60,000 nucleotides of DNA. Source: Symsagittifera roscoffensis. Its lineage: Eukaryota > Xenacoelomorpha > Acoela > Convolutidae. Below the pieces are notes generated by a model, which made no database searches, was not told the DNA's origin, and was given only the letters and a program-made list of their open reading frames with translations. Of the stretch, positions 35,891-46,747 are shown piece after piece. The position numbers and the translations under genes are program-made. Position 1 is the stretch's first letter. Every line of letters starts with the position of its first letter. The stretch covers positions 38,764,600 to 38,824,599 of the forward strand of contig NC_087070.1 of the NCBI RefSeq assembly GCF_963678635.1. The letters are read 5' to 3'.

Positions 35891-36404
35891 AGAAGGACCC
35901 TGGCATAGTTTATACAAGAAATGGGGCCAAAATGAAGGAAACTGCCGAAGGAAAAGTAGCAACCACGGAGGCGCTCAGTGGGGTCAATCGAATAAATTAA
36001 TCGCCCATATTTGAGGGGGACGATAGTCCCTTGGCCGAAGTAGCATCGCAAAATGCTAACTCGGTTAGATAAGCCTGACAACGGGAAGACGGTGAGATCG
36101 TACAACGACATAATCATGGCGATTTGAGGCAGGAAACCTACTAAAAGTAGCTGGACTGAAACTGAAAGAAGCAGAATAGAGCCGACTCCGAAGGGGACTG
36201 AAGTTGACGAGTTACGGGTTTTACAAAAACAACCGAGCAAAACAGCTGAGGAAAAAAGGTGTTAACTTTTTGTTCAAACCGATGGAGACCAGAGCGGAGT
36301 TCAGGATCATCAATTGGGAGGAGAACTTGATAAGTAATCTGGAACAGAAGAAATTTCAGACAAATCCAGGAGAGACTGGGTCTAGCTCTCAGTTAAGGCG
36401 GTAA
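35891..36404 (+). pseudogene. Coding remnant, unknown
   Basis: GC-richer than its surroundings. Open pieces read TRNGAKMKETAEGKVATTE near 35915 and KPMETRAEFRIINWEENLI near 36280, ending with TAA at 36402-36404. With 35120-35484 it may be one decayed element interrupted by family B. A 136-codon open frame on the minus strand (35830-36240) is judged a shadow. No domain recognised. Confidence 0.4.
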
Positions 36405-36424
36405 CAAGTATCCGGGTTAAACTC

Positions 36425-37165
36425 AATACAAAAATTACCGTTTTGACTAAATGAGAGCCCTTCTGTTTGTCAAAAATTTGATTTTCTTTGGCTTCTCAAA
36501 ATGATTTTATATAATTTTCATTTATCAGAACTGTCTGACAATACTTTTTACCATAATTTGCGATATCTTTCAAATTTGTTCTTAGGTAAATTTGACTAAA
36601 AAAATTGCCGTTTTCACTAAAATGAGAGACCATCTGTTTGTCAAAAAATTGATTTTCATTAGTTTCTCAAACTGATATTATATAACGTTCAATTATGAAA
36701 ATTGTCTGACAAAACTTTTTACCCTAATTTGCGATATCTTTCAAATTTGTTGTTAGGTAAATTTGACTAAAAGAATTGCCGTTTTCACTAAAATAAGAGC
36801 CCATCTGTTTGTCAAAAATTTTGTTTTCTTTGCTTTCTCAAGCTGATACTATATAACGTTCAATTATGAAAATTGTCTGACAATACTTTTTACCCTAATT
36901 TGCGATATCTTTCAAATTTGTTGTTAGGTAAATTCGACTGAAATAATTGCCGTTTTGACTAAAATGAGAGCATTTCTGTATGTCAAAAATTTGATTTTCT
37001 TTTGTTTGTCAAAATGGTATTTTATAATTGTCAATTATGAAAATTGTCTGACTATACTTTTTACCATAATTACCGATATCCTGCAAATTTGTTTTCTAAG
37101 TAATTTTCGACTAAAACAATTGCCATTTTTGATAAATGAGAGCCCTTTTGTTTGTCAAAAGTTTG
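36425..37165. repeat. ~171-bp satellite-like tandem array, 4+ units
   Basis: Units repeat at about 36453, 36624, 36795, 36965 and 37138. Each carries TTGCCGTTTTCACTAAAATG, GAGCCCATCTGTTTGTCAAA, TGAAAATTGTCTGACAAT, TTTTTACCCTAATTTGCGAT and ATCTTTCAAATTTGTTGTTA. Units two and three are most alike, while the first and last are more diverged. Non-coding. Could seed larger arrays elsewhere in the genome. Confidence 0.9.
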
Positions 37166-37779
37166 ATAAGCTTTTGCATGGGATAAGTGCTTATCATACA
37201 AGTCTTTTTTTGAAAACTGTTTGATGAGCATTTTTCCTACAGTTTTTTTTAAAATCAAAAACCAGCTTTTCAAACCAGTTTTTATAATCAAACAAAAAAA
37301 TTGCATGCAAAAAAATTCCAAATTTTTGCCTACAAAGTAGTCCACACGCTGTCAAGAAAAAAATCACCTTAAATTTTTGAATGGAAACAGCTCTAGTGAA
37401 TTAGTTTCATCTATAGAAAACTAAAATGCTAGTTCCCGTAGTAAGGTTCCACGGATAATATTGGAATTTAAATAAAATGATGTGTCTGTGTGTTTGTGTG
37501 TGTGATTAAAAAGGAAGTAAAGTTGACGAGAATAAGTGTGGGGCAAGTGGGAGAGTTGTTGAGATAAACCGTAACAAGAAAACAATAATTTCTCCACCCC
37601 CACTGGCTAATTTTTGTGCAAAAAACTTTTACTCACATTGTCCAATTGTATCAAATTTTGCATGCGGACTAGCTAGGCCATGAAAAACATATTTAGCTTT
37701 GATACTTGAAAATGTTAAATTTTTCGTTAGCCCACTAAATTGAAGCGGAGGAAACAGAAGAGCCACAGATGAGCAAAAA

Positions 37780-38113
37780 TTTGAAAAGATAATTCTCCTG
37801 TTATCATATTTTGTGAAATTATGGGGATTTGAAAACAGCCAGCTTGGCTAATTTGGGATAAACATTAGCTAACGATATATTTCATTCATAACGAGTTAGC
37901 GTTAAAAATAATCCGCTCAAAATTGCTCCAAATGGAATTGAGGCAGTCTATTTGTCTTCATTACTACAAGCAAACCCTATCATTTTTACTTTATACGCCG
38001 TGGGTATGATTTTTTTTCTAATTCTTATCGTTTTTTCGAATCTAAAAACTATTCCGTAGAGGTTCTTGGACAGTCAGAACAAACACGGCTTCACCCTGAT
38101 AAAAGTAGTCTTT
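37780..38113 (+). repeat. Family A, old diverged copy
   Basis: Shows GGCTAATTTGGGATAA, GATATATTTC, CTATCATTTTTACTTTATACGCCGTGGG and an end of CAGTCAGAAC with CACGGCTTCACCCTG and AAAAGTAGTCTT. The 5' end is unclear. Confidence 0.55.
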
Positions 38114-40649
38114 TTGTTTTAACTTCAAAAAACACCGAGCTTTTTATACATGTCAGATTCAGTTGCTTTTCTGACAGAACATTTCCAGCCTCAATTTGCA
38201 TTACCGGTGATAGTATATTACCACTTTTAATTTTTCTCGACAGTCGTAGGATTAAAACGCAATTGACTTAAGCTGATGTTAGAAATTTGGTAAATCAAAA
38301 ACTTCAGAAATCACACAGCTCATACCAAGTGTCAGCTTCAGTCAGCTTCCATCCTGCTCCTTGCAAGCCCCTCAAGACATTTTGTAGATATTTAATTGAT
38401 AGTTGCAGTTTGTATTTTTTCTACAATTGAATCTTTGAATGAGTAGATGGTTTCTTTTAGCCAGAATTTGAAATAAAAACTTCATAGGTTCCAAGGAAGG
38501 CAACTTTAGTTTGGTAGTGGTAACGGTTGAAGCACAGCGGCCAACTTGGGAGTGGGGGGGGGGCAAGAGAGGCCAACTTCGTGGGAGGGGGGGGGGGGGG
38601 TAGAGACCTCTTTGTAAAAAAATGTAACATACTTTTTTGGCCGACAAACCCTAAAATATTTCCACATAAGTCTTTGAGTCCAATATACACTAATGTTGTG
38701 TCAGAAATGCGCATCGATAACAAGCAGTATTTAGGTCATTTTGAAAAAAGGCCTTGGAATCGCTAGTCTGTTTTCTCAAATTTTTGCTCACTGTGTAAAA
38801 AAATTTGGGCAAATTGGCAATTAAATTGTGTTTTGACAGAGCTCAGATACTTATATTTAAGCATACTACGCAGACGGTGCTTCAATCATGATTTCTTTTG
38901 ACTTCAAAACAAAAAGATGTAGGCAAAAAGATACAGAAAAAAGCCTGTCATACAATTTCATGCTATGAAAAAAATGCTTATCATAGAGTTTCATACAATT
39001 TCATGGACTGAAAAAATTGTATGAGAAAATTAAAATAACCATTTCTTCTATGCTATAAAATTTTATAATAAGCATTTTTGCCTCATTCTGGAAATAAAAA
39101 ATAAATTTTTTGCTCTAAAGTTTATCACATAAGAAAACTTTATGAAATTAGCAAAAGCTATTTTTTGTACTATGAATTTATATGAAAAGCGTTTTTTTCA
39201 TAAGAACCTGTCACAAGTGTAATTGGCATTTACTACGCAGGTAAACTGCATTTGATTATATTAGCCATGTAAACTAATTTTAAGATTTTAACACAGAATT
39301 ATATATCAAAAACGAAATTTTTTGTATATGGCTAAAAATTTATATTCGAAAATTTTGGTGATTCAGAAAAAAGGCCTGTTCGTTTTCTCAAAATTATATC
39401 TATCTTACCATATGTGAAAACAAAAAAAATAAATGTGCTTATAAAAAAAATTTGCTTACGATTCTTTGAATTTTTGGAAGATAAACTCAAACTGGACAAC
39501 GCTTTAGACGCAAAATGGCAAATTTTGCATGCAAAGTTGTTTTTCATAAATTTGTTTTTGAGGACAGAAACAAGTTCGTAATCAAAATAGGATAAAAAAA
39601 TTTTACCTCAAGTTTGTCTTTTTTCTATGAAAAAATGTAAATCATGCATTTTTCATCTTTGAAATTGTATGAGAACTTTTTGTTGAAAAATTTTTTTTTG
39701 ATCCCGAAGTTTCTCTCATGTAACCAAGACTGCCATCAAATTGTTTGAGTTTTAAAACAATTTTTAAAAAATTTCGAAAATGAATTTCGACAGTCATACA
39801 ATTTTCTTCTATGAAATTTTATGATAAGCTATTTTTCTTGTATGGACGTCAGCTCGGAAAGTTAATTTTTTGTGCTCTTTGTTTTCCTAATTTTTTATAT
39901 CTTTTTTATATCTAAATTGGGGCTGCGAATATAACCATAATTGGAATCTAATAAAAAAAACAAAAAGATAGACAATGACACTTATCTTCATCAGCGTCAT
40001 CCCTACAGTTGATAATAGTTTTGTAAGGATGCTTTCACAATGTAAATTGAGACAAAGAAACAGGAAAATGAGCAATTCAATTAAGCGCGTTTCCCAGTTC
40101 AAACCTCCTAGTAAATTCAATGATCGACATTGTTCATCAATGTCCTAAACTTAAATCTAATTTAGGAAGTCATACTCAAATTTTTGCTCAAAGAGATACC
40201 AATTTCTGTTAATTAGACGGAAATCGACTCAAGCCACAATCTGATATGTTGGCTGAAAATTTCCTTATAAACTAATGATGGTAATTGAGACTATTATATG
40301 TACATCATAGCACAGGTCGAGGTTTATCTCCCAGTTTGAAAAAAAAACTTGTATAACAGCTCAAATGTCCTTGCTCCAAAACACGTCTGTAAAAGGCTTC
40401 AAACAATAAATGGCTTTAAAGTTTGTTTTCAAACATCGTTCGGACCGCTGAAACTTCGAGCAGTTTTTGAGCGGAGTTTTGACCAGGGCAGGTTCTTATT
40501 TCTCGCAAATTCAAAGAAAGTGCTGAATATTTGAGCTTGGTGCTTCTGTGATCTGATTTTTGAAAAAAAAAACGAACGGTTAATAATCAAACAGAATCCA
40601 TTTTAAATACATAACAAATAATTTTTTGTAAAACTGTAATAAAAAGGAT
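38114..40649. other. Intron spacer with short recurring motifs
   Basis: No gene recognised. 38526-38620 holds long G runs with a repeated GGCCAACTT. Between about 38950 and 39840 the motif TCATACAATTT and its variants recur in both orientations around ATGAAAA-type stretches. They suggest decayed small repeats but have no defined unit. Confidence 0.45.
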
Positions 40650-41069
40650 TTTTTTTTAAGTTTGAGTTTTTTTTTGGTAAAAATCATCCCTCACAACAAG
40701 CCATATAAAGTAAAAAGTCATAAATTTCGCCCCTAGTAACAACAAATCAATTTGGTAAACAAGACTTCTTCAATCATATTGGAACGATTCTTGAGACGGA
40801 TTAAATAGCGCGTTAATAGCGCGAAAAATATCGCGCATTAATTGTCCCAAATTGGCCAAAACGGCAGTCATTAAGCCCCAAAAATTTACGGAAAATGATG
40901 GCTGGTGAAATAATTTTTTTAAAGTTTATACTCTGAACAAAAAATTTTTTCGAGTGATTCCGTCTAAAAAAAATGCGTCAAATGGCAAGTTAAAAGTTCG
41001 AAATTTGTCTGAAGAAACAAAAACTACCCCGAGCAAAAACATTCCGTACCTTTTGTTACAAAAGTCGGA
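40650..41069 (-). mobile_element. Family A repeat lacking its 3' terminal hairpin
   Basis: Body matches A (CCATATAAAGT, AATAGCGCGAAAAATATCGCG, CATTAATTGTCCCAAATTGG, CCCCGAGCAAAAACATTCCG) and ends AAAAGTCGG. The next copy begins at once, so two copies are joined head to tail. Confidence 0.7.
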
Positions 41070-41575
41070 AAAACAAGACTGCTCGTATCAGGACGAAGCC
41101 CTGAATGTTCAGACTGCCTTTCAAGGTTTATGGAGCAGCATTAACAAGAAAATTAAATGTAATTAAAAAAAATAAATTAATGTTTTAAATTTTGAGATTT
41201 TGTGTGAAAATCATCCCTCGACATGCCATAAAAAGTACAAAGTGATTAATTTTGCTTCTCCTAAAAAAATTATGGCAATAAGCTTCCTTCAACCAATTTG
41301 GAACGACTTCTTTGACGGATTAAATCTCCGCTTGCAAGTTATTAGCGCAAAATACAGTTTGTAACAGATTTCCAACCATTAAACCCCCATAGCGTTACAA
41401 AAAAAATCACAGATAAAACAACTTTCTAAACATGAGCTCACGACAACAATTTGTTGAATGATATTTAAAAAAATCCGTCACAAATGGCAAAATAAAAAGT
41501 CGAACTGTGTCTGAAGAAAAAAAACACCCGAGCCCAAATATTCCGTTAATTTCGGTAGGAAAGTCAATCGGAAAA
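41070..41575 (-). mobile_element. Family A repeat, full but diverged copy
   Basis: Begins AACAAGACTGCTCGTATCAG with hairpin CAGGACGAAGCCCTG (one mismatch) and ends GTAGGAAAGTCAATCGG. The CpG-rich centre is degraded (TTATTAGCGCAAAATAC). Confidence 0.75.
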
Positions 41576-42109
41576 ATAACTTTTTAGTTATTGCAACGTG
41601 TTTTAAGCAAAAAGCAACTGCCAGTTTAAGAATGAACAACTCTTTTCCAATTTTTAGAGTAGATTCAGTGCAAAAAAAATCAATGTTAACTAAAATTGTC
41701 CAAAAATGAAATTTTTCTATTTGAAAAAGCAAGATTTTAATATTATTTAAAACAAGTAACCTATAGTCTACTTTTAAAGTGTGAAAATTGTTTTTTCGAG
41801 CTTATAAAAACAACCCTTGAAAAACTCAGGAAATTGAGGATTATTGACAAAGCTTTCTTGCAGGCAGAGAACATTCATAACTGTATGTGCGTCAAGCTAA
41901 GTGCAATTTTGCCTTGTCGATTGTTTCTCTAATAATACCGAAATTTAACGACCTTTATCCAAAAAGCGCTTAAAATAAAACCTAAATTAGTAACGCATAA
42001 CTTTGGTAATGAATTTAGTGTAAGAGCTTAATTGCCCATCAATTGACACAAAAAAAACAGAACTGATTTAAAGCGCTCCAGATAAATTGCGATTGAGACA
42101 AAAGAAGAC

Positions 42110-42615
42110 AAAACAAGCTGAATGTTTCGACTACTTTTTAAGGTCTATGGAGCGGTAATAACACGAGATGATTAAATGTAACAAAACAAAAATGAATTGT
42201 TTCAATTTGAGGTTTTTTGAGAAAATCATCCCCCCACACGCCATAGAAAGTACAATGTGATAGATTTTACTCCTAGTTACATATCAATTCTGGCATCTAA
42301 GCTTCCTTCAACCAATTTTGAACAATTTCTAAGGCGGATTAAAGCTCCGCTTACGCGTTACTAGCGCGATATATATTGCGCGTTAATTGTCCCAAATTGG
42401 CCAAAATGGCAATCTTTAAACCCACATAACTTTGCGAACATTGATCACAGAATAAATATATATATATATTCAGTTTAAGCTCAGGACAACAATACTTTTG
42501 TATAAGATTAAAAGTTCTTTCAAAAATGGTGGGTTACAACGTCCAATTTTGTCTGAAGAAAGGAAAGCCACCCCGCGCACAAATATTCCGTTAATTTCGT
42601 CACGAACGTCGGAAC
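42110..42615 (-). mobile_element. Family A repeat, missing the outermost 3' end
   Basis: Starts inside the 3' region (AATGTTTCGACTACTTTTTAAG) and runs to CACGAACGTCGGAAC. The central hairpin region reads GCGCGATATATATTGCGCG. A (AT)n expansion near 42459-42471 lies inside. Confidence 0.75.
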
Positions 42616-44214
42616 AATGCTTAAAATTGGCTATGGTCATCTAAATTTTAGCCTACTGATGCGTCAATTCAAAACGGAAGGAGGCCAGCTAATTGGTTTG
42701 AATAAAATTCAGTTAGCCAGAAATGTTCCACTTTGTAGTTAAAACTAAGTATGCGCAGCAGCCTTTTGAAAAAAAAATTGATTGATCGTTCCAAGTCAAA
42801 TTTCTTGCTTCTTAAAATATATAAACCTCTTTCTCAGAGCAAAAAGTGCCCAAAAGTGTTGTCTTTGATAACGACAACCCTGTTAATAAGTCTGCAAATA
42901 AATCGATTACCAATTGATACTAGTTGATTACATTGCCATTTTAAGCAATTCGACGGTCTAAAATTGTTATAAATGATTGATCTATTACCTCCCAATCGAG
43001 TATAACATAGCCAACAGACAGATGGAACAGAATCAATGAATGCAAAAAATGACCTGTTGTTTGAAAAAAAAACTATCGAGTTTTAAACAAAATTTATACG
43101 ATTTTAAAACTTTTTGAATTTCAAGTGCAATTTATGGTTGGCAGTTGTCGATAAAAATTAACCCAATGTGAAAAGCTTGATTACTAAGAAAAAAATTGAT
43201 TTCGATGAGAAATGTAAAAAATAATTCCTTTTTCGAAACTAGAAATCGATCTCGTTTTTAGCGTCATTTTAGCTTTCATCATCGAAGAGTGCATTTTGAC
43301 TACCTCTAACAAATAAAGTTGAATTGAACTGACAAAGTGCACATATACCTAAGAGCATTCATATGCGCATTTCTAAATACGATTGCACTTCTTAGAGCGT
43401 TCTAAGACTCGTTCTGAAAAAAAAATCAACACTACCTATAGCAAAGTCAGAAGAACGTCCAGAGACTCCTAAAAAGTTGTTTCTGATTTTCTGATTCGAA
43501 GTATTATTATAAACTAATATGACCTCTACCCTCTATAAAATTTTGGATCCACCTCTGATTATAATCCTTTATTAATCACTGAACATCTGTGATGGAAATA
43601 AAAATCAACTGTGCAACACAGGTCAAGGTTGCATTGCTCTCAAACTGTTTTGGCAATATGAACTATGGGTTAAATAAATCCCTGGCTATTTATTATGACC
43701 TCAACTATAGTATGCAAATTGGATGAGGAAAAGAATAAAAACTGCGATTCCCACCTTTTTCCTATCCTCTTCAATGCATTGTAAGAACTTCCAATTAGAA
43801 AACAGTAAACTATACAAGTTCAACTGTATAAAAAAAAACTACGAAAATATAGTTTTTAGCCTTCAAGCGTGAAGGTTTCTGAGGCCGTCAGCACCCAACC
43901 TGTCAGCACCCAACGACTCCGGATGATTCCACTACAGACTGGTAATTTTAAATCAGCTTATTTACGAAGTGATGTTCTCCCTTTTACAGGAAAAAAATGG
44001 AAATTTTTCAATCGCCCGCCCCCACTCGTACCAAGTTGCAAGTTGCCCCCCCCCCTCCCCATGAAGAACTAATTAAACGGTTAGGCTGTTTGAGTTTTGT
44101 ACCAAGTAACGAATCTCTCCCTCCCCCTCAAACCGCTCATAAAACCTTCCAAATTTGATTGGGGAAGAATAATTGGTGTTTTTATTATGCCACTAGATAC
44201 TAAAAACCTCATTT
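42616..44214. other. Intron spacer
   Basis: No gene recognised. Poly-C/poly-G tracts around 44045-44060 and 44110-44130 accompany family-B-like pyrimidine-rich text but cannot be aligned confidently. The frame 43869-44072 is low-complexity. Confidence 0.45.
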
Positions 44215-44540
44215 TGTCTTTGCTATAGTGTGTGGAGGAAAAATTTTTTAAGAATTCGAAAAAAATAATTATTTTTTTGAAAACGTTATCATATTTCAAA
44301 TGGATTTTTTCATTTCAAAAAACAATGAAGGGCAATCGGAACATTCAGGACCTCGCCTTGGTACAAGCACTCTTGTTTATTTTCTCCAGAGAATTTTTGT
44401 ATTTTTAATTAGAGTTTTTGACGGAATTTTCAAATATTATTTGAAAGATTTTTTTGTCCTAAGCTCAATTTTAAAAAGATAAATCACCTAATAAACCTCC
44501 CCTTGTATAGCATATAATTTAATTTCTAGGAGCAAAAATC
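44215..44540 (+). repeat. Family A, rearranged remnant
   Basis: A 3' end (AATCGGAACATTCAGG, then CAAGCACTCTTG) is followed directly by internal 5' sequence (TTAGAGTTTTTGACGGAATTT, TTTTGTCCTAAGCTCAATTT). This gives order 3'-then-5', as expected for two tandem old copies with a deletion. Confidence 0.5.
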
Positions 44541-44780
44541 ATAGTAATCAATGAATAACTGCGGTAAAAATAGAGATATCAAATCTTTCCGGCTCAAAAC
44601 ATATTGCTCTTTGTATCTCTGTATCCGGTTGTTAAATGATGTAACTAATGGACTGAGAATACCTAATCTAGCAAATAATGAATCCAGAAACAATTTTGAC
44701 GCAAATGAAAAATTGATGCCTTCAGCGTAAAAACGGTTCATTTCGCTTTCTTCGTTCTCCTTGTTAAGTTCTTTTTGCAC
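44526..44780 (-). other. Unassigned 84-codon open frame
   Basis: Minus frame opening in GTG with internal ATG at 44741-44739. It reads NKENEESEMNRFYAEG, FASKLFLDSLFARLGIL and KEQYVLSRKDLISLF, ending FIDYYDFCS. Composition looks somewhat protein-like, but there are no splice signals or family match. It is on the same strand as the receptor, inside its long intron, so it may be a relic or a chance frame. Confidence 0.2.
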
Positions 44781-44989
44781 ATTATAGTCTCATTTTGCAA
44801 GCTTTTTCGGGTCTACTGATTTTTTCTACAATTTTAGGATGAATCATTACTGGAAACACGATAGCGTTTCATACTATCTTGCGATCAAGGCGTGTTAGTG
44901 ACAAATCAATACTACAATAATGAACAGGAAGAAAGAAGTTAACTTGAAAAAATGGATCGTATCGTAAAAATGTAGTTGCTGGTTTTATT

Positions 44990-45188
44990 GTTCCGACTTT
45001 CGATACGAAAGTAACGGAATATTTGTGCTCGGGTGGGTTTTTTTTCTTCAGACAAATTTCGACTTTTTAACTAGCCATTTTTGACGGAATTTTTTTAAAT
45101 CATTCAAAAGTCATTGTTGTCCTGAGCTCAAATTTGAAAAGATATTTCACCTGTGATCATTTTTCGTAAAGTTACGGGGGTTTAAAGA
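44990..45188 (+). mobile_element. Family A repeat, cut by the assembly gap
   Basis: Intact 5' part (GTTCCGACTTTCGATACG to GGGGGTTTAAAGA) with a perfect 5' hairpin. It runs straight into the Ns where about 330 bp of repeat should follow. Confidence 0.88.
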
Positions 45189-45388
45189 NNNNNNNNNNNN
45201 NNNNNNNNNNNNNNNNNNNNNNNNNNNNNNNNNNNNNNNNNNNNNNNNNNNNNNNNNNNNNNNNNNNNNNNNNNNNNNNNNNNNNNNNNNNNNNNNNNNN
45301 NNNNNNNNNNNNNNNNNNNNNNNNNNNNNNNNNNNNNNNNNNNNNNNNNNNNNNNNNNNNNNNNNNNNNNNNNNNNNNNNNNNNNNNN
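45189..45388. other. Assembly gap, exactly 200 N
   Basis: The gap joins a half copy of family A to the middle of a receptor exon. Neither the rest of the repeat nor the exon's donor is present on the far side, so the gap length is probably a placeholder. Confidence 0.95.
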
Positions 45389-45606
45389 GGTTGTTCACGG
45401 CGGAGCCCGTCTGCGTTTGTGTCGGTCGAGACGAGCTCGCCCCGTGACTAGATCCGGCCGCAGCACTCATGCCTGCGGGACATCCGCTGACACCGCTGTC
45501 CTTTTTATTCCCGTAATCCGGGTAGTTTTTCCTACTGCCGCCCGGGTTTCCGCACGAGACTGTTTGTGGGGTATTGTCCGGTGCAGATCGTTGTCCCGTA
45601 GAGCAT
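45389..45606 (-). CDS. TRHR-like GPCR, third intracellular loop exon (partial)
   Basis: GC-rich block open on the minus strand for 72 codons to the gap. With an acceptor at ATAATCGTAG (AG 45608-45607) the first base completes the phase-2 codon of the TM5 exon. The frame reads CSTGQRSAPDNTPQ, then KNYPDYGNKKDSG and SSSRPTQTQTGSAVNN. Gly/Ser/Asn/Thr-rich disorder is normal for a long third intracellular loop. An alternative acceptor two codons upstream (CACAGAG) gives another frame that hits TGA after 50 codons and is less likely. The 3' end and donor are lost in the gap. Confidence 0.6.
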
Positions 45607-46098
45607 CTACGATTATACTCTGTGATTAAACTACCGCAATATTTTGATTTCTAGATTTTTTAATTTTTGATTCAATTTGATATTTAATACTTGTTGAATA
45701 CGAATAGACAGACAAAAATCTATTGTTTACAGATAGGGGGTGGAAAAAGCATGGAAAGGGATCCATTGTCTTTCGTGGCCACTTCTTAAGGGATTTCATT
45801 TCCTCCCTTCCCCCACCTTTGAGTTTCAATTTTGAAACGCTACCTTAACCTTGTCAAAATGCAATGAAACTTGGCATGATGAACAAATTAACAATTGTGA
45901 TCAGATTTGTGCTTCATACTTAACATCGTAACTTGTTTAGTCATAATTGCACGTAAAATAACAAAAAAAATGAACTTTTGAACGGTGGGGGGAAGGGGGT
46001 GTGGAAAAGAGCCGGGAAAACTTTTAAGCCGCGCAAATATCCATGGCCGTCGAAAGCGTCTTCAGAAAATTTTTAGGCAACCTTTCAACTCCCTGAAG
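45607..46098. other. Intron between loop exon and TM5 exon (part)
   Basis: Short intron segment, AT-rich with a few G-rich stretches. The minus frame 45626-45829 is low-complexity and not supported. Confidence 0.5.
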
Positions 46099-46483
46099 CA
46101 GGGGCGGATATAGGGTTTTCTCGAGGGGGGCGTATTTTCAAAAAAAAAATCTAAAATGTAAATAAAACTTTTGTCGACCTTTTTTATTTAGGTCGACCAA
46201 CCTGGATTTCTGAAGTCTGTTTTTGAAGAATTTTCCTCCTCAAGTGAGTTTTTGAAAAAAAAGGCCAAAAAAGGCGTTTTTAGACACTTCTTAGAAAATG
46301 TTGACCAAAAATTGAAGTTTTTCGGCCTATATTCTCCCCTCGAAATTAGTATATATTGATGCCAAAGCTGCCTCTAGAAACAATTCAAGGTCAATTAGTC
46401 AAAATGGGGGACCCTTTGGGTGGCTACGTGGTCGAATCTTTGAAGGTGATGTCCCCCCCCACTCCCAACTCAAATCTTAACTG
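46099..46483 (-). mobile_element. Family B element, copy 3, probably complete
   Basis: Begins CAGGGGCGGATATAGGG then TTTTCTCGAGGGGGG, and ends near TCTTAACTG. It is bracketed by CCTGAAG (46092-46098 and 46484-46490). Seven to eight matching bases fit a hAT-type target duplication. Non-coding. It sits in the 0.9-kb intron between the TM5 and third-loop exons. Confidence 0.7.
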
Positions 46484-46533
46484 CCTGAAGTAGCAGTGCT
46501 TGAACCGCAGATATGACTTGATAAAAGGTTTAC

Positions 46534-46747
46534 CTGTTGTCGTTGTCATGATTAGTGTTGGCGGCGGCGGCGGTTGTGGTGTCCCCGAAAGGCTGTCCGA
46601 GTCGTTGCAGGTTCTGCTCCCGTTTCTGAACTATTCTGAGTATGAGGGCGTACAGTACAGTTGAGACGACAACCGGCACGAAGTAGAACAGGACGAAGCT
46701 CATGTAGAACACGACTAGTTGCCGAGTCACGTGCAACTCGATCTCGC
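46534..46747 (-). CDS. TRHR-like GPCR, TM5 exon
   Basis: Encodes the end of extracellular loop 2, TM5 and the start of the third intracellular loop. The acceptor is GCTCCTTTTTAG (AG 46749-46748). The exon begins with two bases of a split codon and ends at AACAG/GTAAAC (46534/46533), phase 2, 214 nt. TM5 reads LVVFYMSFVLFYFVPVVV then STVLYALILRI, with the conserved helix-5 Pro and the TVLY(A/G) segment seen in TRH receptors (TVLYGFIARI). The loop start is Gln/Arg rich then Ala/Thr/Asn rich. Other exons follow at 45.6, 25.3 and 20.6 kb. Upstream exons are not in the window. Confidence 0.82.

Noticed and set aside
35830-36240. 136-codon minus frame
   Set aside because: Hydrophobic, runs into the family B element, and the plus strand has more protein-like pieces. 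No family match.
38527-38766. Gly-rich 79-codon frame
   Set aside because: Produced by long G runs. Low complexity with no support.
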